64,000 nt of DNA, taken from NCBI GenBank assembly GCA_019155185.1, contig CM032795.1, positions 22,497,265 through 22,561,264 on the forward strand. The letters run 5' to 3'. The stretch is from Beaufortia kweichowensis (Eukaryota > Chordata > Actinopteri > Cypriniformes > Gastromyzontidae). The notes beneath the pieces were generated by a model. The model made no database searches. It saw only the letters and a list, made by a program, of their open reading frames with translations, and was not told the origin of the DNA. Positions 60,561 through 64,000 of this stretch are shown in pieces; within the stretch, counting starts at the first letter, position 1, and each line of letters opens with the position of its first letter. The position numbers and the translations under genes were made by a program.

Positions 60561-63500
60561 ACTTCAACTTCATTGTAGTAAAATTGTAAGGGGCTTGTTT
60601 GTTGGTGTGAATGTTAATAATATAGTTATCATTATAATCATCTTTATTGTAATAATTCTAGGTGTGACTGGGTGTTACGGTTTCTTTTTGGCTCTTTCTT
60701 GCTTCTTGACATGCCGTTTTCCCCCTCTTTTCTTCTCGAGCTCCATTTTAATAAGCTTTATCACATAGTGCTACTGCACACAACTTTAAAACTATCAAAG
60801 TGTTATTTGGCCTCGGTTGTCGGCGAACCCTTTTCTGTGCCTGTCAGGGGTTTAATAGGTTGATTTCTCTCTTTCTGCTGCATGTAGGTGTTTCCTGCGA
60901 GGTAGCTGAAATAAATGAGTGTTGCTTTACTTTCTCATATACCTCCAATTCTCATTCTTGCCGTACACAAACACATACAATATGTCTGCGATACCATCAT
61001 CAAACCTGTGGGATTTTATTTTGCATTTGAATTGTAAAATAATGTTCCAGGTTCAAAACAACTTCATTGACAGCATCCACGGTTTGCCAGGATACCAGAA
61101 AGACGTGATAGAAATGAATTCGTTTTTTATTATTATTTAACTATTAATCTAGCATGCTGTGAGATGATAGATATGTTCGTATGATATAAGGTAATGCCAA
61201 AAATCAAGAGAAACAAAGAACTATAGCACAAAATATTAACTTGCAAAAGATATCAAATTTTAATTAACAACGCTTCGGTCCCATGACCTTCATTAGGTAT
61301 TTAAAACCCAAGTTTTAAGGTCATGGGGCTGAAACGTTGATTAAATTTAGATTTTGAGATAGATTTTTGAGATAGTGTGCAGGGGTTCTTGGTTTCTATA
61401 GATATTTTTACTGGAAAACATGGCAGTGTGATAAATGGTTTTTGCAGTATTTGTTTTCTGTTTTAATCCCGCAGATTGTCTTGAACCCCATAGAAACACA
61501 TTATAAGTGCATCAGTGTACACACTATTTTATCACAGGCAGAGAGAAGTGACTTAGTGTAGTAATGGACAGCATGTCACAGATGATGCTGATAAAGTTGT
61601 TCTGAACGCAAAACATTTCCCATCATGCTCTCTGCTGAGTCGCACACATGACATCTGCTGCTCATGCTGACAAGACTAATGATCTTCCAGAAGACAGAAG
61701 CTTCCAGAAATATTTTGATAATGGGGTTCTAAGAAACGTCATGCTGGGTGACCGAATTTTCAGAGTAGTAAAAGACTTCTTTGCGCATTTGATTTTGCAA
61801 CACAACACCAAAACAATCAAGTTGACAAGCAAGAGACGTTTTATCCAGCACCTTTACACCCTTATACAAAGCCCTCTTCAACACTAAACACAACCTCGCT
61901 AGTCGGTATGAGGGTTTCTTATTCCGTCTTCCTTTTCTAGTGTTCCCCGTTTCCACAGTCTTTGTTATGCAAATCACATATGAGCGTGAGTAGGTGGCTA
62001 CGAGTTTCTTTGTGCTACCGAGTTGAAGCTGCAAAATTATTTCTCACGTAGATAATATCGTCTCATTGTCATGAGAAGTTTTTACACCTCGCACGTCATT
62101 TTCAGCAGATTCTCTGAAGCGAATCTAAATCCAAGGTTTCGTTCGGGCCTTATGTCTATGATTTGAATCAGCAGTTTTAAGTGTGATTTTGTTGTGATGT
62201 GCAATAAATCAAAGGCAGTTTGCCTTGGGCACCAGGCTTCAAAAGCGTAACAATAATTAATCTGAGCGATTGCTGAATCGTGTCTTATTTAGCAGAACTG
62301 GAGAGATTTTTTGCCAGAAGCCATCGTAGTGTTGCGTATGTCCTGTAATCTTCTGCGTTAAGGTGATAGAATTAAAAATGGCTCATTTTAGTTCCTTTAG
62401 ATGGTTCATCCAAAGGCCTTTCATTCCTGACTGTGCCACAATCACAATCAAACAATTTGTTCCAGTCGATATGCATATAGTAAATGAGATTTAATCCATT
62501 AATGAAAGGAAGTGATTTTTTGTTGGTGGACTACTGGTACTATTCTTTCTAGTGTTACTAAAATGTTGGTTTATTTTAACCAATGGTTAGATCAAACATA
62601 TGGTAGGGTTTGTCTAAATGGACCCATATGAGCTTCGTCCTTCATAGTGAACCCGTTTTTTCCAGGCAAGAAAAGTGGGTGTTTCTCATTATATTATCAT
62701 ATTTAAGCCCAAAGAGAGCCAAGACTGAATGCTGGTCTAAAGGTCTTCCATTCATTTTTGGGAATGTTTGACAGATTGTAAGAGTTTATTTTAGGTCAAC
62801 TCTTTAAACCTGTGTGCTAATGAGCCTCTAGTTTGTTCACATATCTTAAAGGCTGGATCGATAGATGGGAACATCTTTGAAAGTTTTTCTTTAAGGAGAT
62901 GGAGTAGAAGTTTGTGTCTGACACACACTGAGAAGAAGTGAACAGTCTTTTGTACCTCATCCCATTGGTCATCTGTACTATTTATTCCCAGGTCTTCCTG
63001 TCGTGCATCATGATCTACATTACATCCAGTTGTTGATTGTCAAGTTAAGCATGCCTGTCAACACAAGCAGTTTTCTAACAGCGGACACAAACCGGCCACG
63101 CCACTTCACTAAACGCATGCCGCTCACGTGAGGGGTGATTCTCGTTGTTTCTCCCCGCTGTCTTTGCTCTCTTTGGCTTCCTGTCTCTCTTCACTTCAGC
63201 ATAACCATGCTTCACCAATCCAATCTGACACACTTTTACATAACAATCCTATCTACGGCATGCCCCTTTCCAAATGCAATTCAAAGCTTTCTCCATGAAT
63301 GAATGACTATAATGCAGTATTAACCGGGAATTTTAGCTGAATATTAGATGTTTGCTGAATAGTGTGCTTTGAAACTGAAATACACTCCTGTCTTTCTGAA
63401 TGCCTGTAGGGATACATCAATGCCAACCTTAATGAAGGATCCTATTTTTCCTCTTCAAACAGCTTTCATCTGCATTTGTAGCCATCAGCCGCTCGAGTGA

Positions 63501-64000
63501 TACTGTTTATGCTGTGTCATTTATTTATTTTAATTCAAAATGCAAGCTATGGACTGTTTTTCTCTTCAGAAGAATTACAAAGTCCTTATTTTGTGGCTGT
63601 ACATTATCCTGTTTATTACACGGCTTGCCACATGTATTTTTAATGAATACAAACCATCCACGAGGAGAAATTGTTTCCTATTGGCCAAGGCACAAGATTC
63701 ATACAAGACAAACACACAGTTCTGTTTAATATAATCTCATTCATGTTATTCATGTCTGATTTCTGTATTACATCTGCCGGATGAGCCTTTGTTTTTAGTT
63801 TTGAGCGGTTGTTTTTGTCGCCAGTGCTGTGCGTGTTGCTCATTCAGCTTGTTTTCCTGCAAACGCCCCCACCAATGAGCCGTCCAGCCGTTCCTGCTCT
63901 TTCCAGCGCCATCTTTGCTGTCGGCCCTGCCCGACATTAGCTGTCCGCTCGTCCCCGTCCCACTGTCCTGTCCTCGCCGCTAAACACAATGTCACTGTAG

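Larger units (their letters stand above)
57867..64000. other. Spacer or large first intron with repeats
   Basis: No coding exon recognised. It holds (CT)n clusters at 58911-59140, a SINE-like element at about 60390-60560 (CATCCAGAATGACCTAAAATG ... GGATAAACGTGTCTGCC) and unique AT-rich sequence. GC content rises again after about 63100, and more clearly after 63800, without a recognisable exon. Confidence 0.45.

Overview
This window is nuclear DNA of a teleost fish, probably a cyprinid (carp/minnow family). The reasons are spliced vertebrate genes with GT-AG introns, AT-rich spacers, many long (GA)n/(CT)n microsatellites, hAT-type short elements and V-SINE-like tails typical of these genomes, and the linked trio tek - ift74 - lrrc19. 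The same trio is neighbouring in tetrapods (human 9p21.2). One run of 100 N (34083-34182) marks an assembly gap. No CRISPR, operon or other prokaryotic feature is present.

Layout. 1-7.1 kb: mostly spacer, with a frameshifted THAP-domain gene relic (2845-3272), one hAT-type repeat and a small two-helix membrane ORF (6374-6613). 7.2-14.8 kb, minus strand: tek (TIE2 receptor tyrosine kinase), exons 2-23, all splice-compatible except one EGF exon that is one base too long. 14.8-20.8 kb: tek intron 1 and spacer. 20.9-32.4 kb, minus strand: complete ift74 in 19 coding exons (587 codons, no frame error). lrrc19 (327 codons, plus strand) is nested inside its intron 7. 33.1-34.1 kb: an LTR-like element carrying a 33-bp minisatellite, then the N gap. 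34.4-42.4 kb, minus strand: a FAM111-like trypsin-fold protease gene. Between its first exon and its catalytic exon lies a tandem array of 16 copies of a 51-bp exon (17 codons), each in a ~194-bp unit. 42.4-44.5 kb: its upstream region, tandemly duplicated, each copy with a perfect interferon-stimulated response element. 44.9-51.8 kb, minus strand: a LIFR/OSMR-type class I cytokine receptor. Its membrane-proximal half is intact but its middle is broken by frameshifts. 52-64 kb: mainly spacer, microsatellites, and one GC-richer stretch that could be a 5' exon of a gene running off the right edge.

How the genes relate. tek, ift74 and lrrc19 are conserved housekeeping or vascular neighbours. The FAM111-like protease and the cytokine receptor form a fast-changing immune-type segment, with exon amplification, promoter duplication and pseudogene-like lesions. 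Because ift74 has no frame error over 19 exons, the lesions in the receptor and the THAP relic are more likely biological than general base-calling noise, though this cannot be settled from one assembly.

The observation I rate most interesting is the phase-0 exon array in the FAM111-like gene together with its duplicated ISRE promoter.
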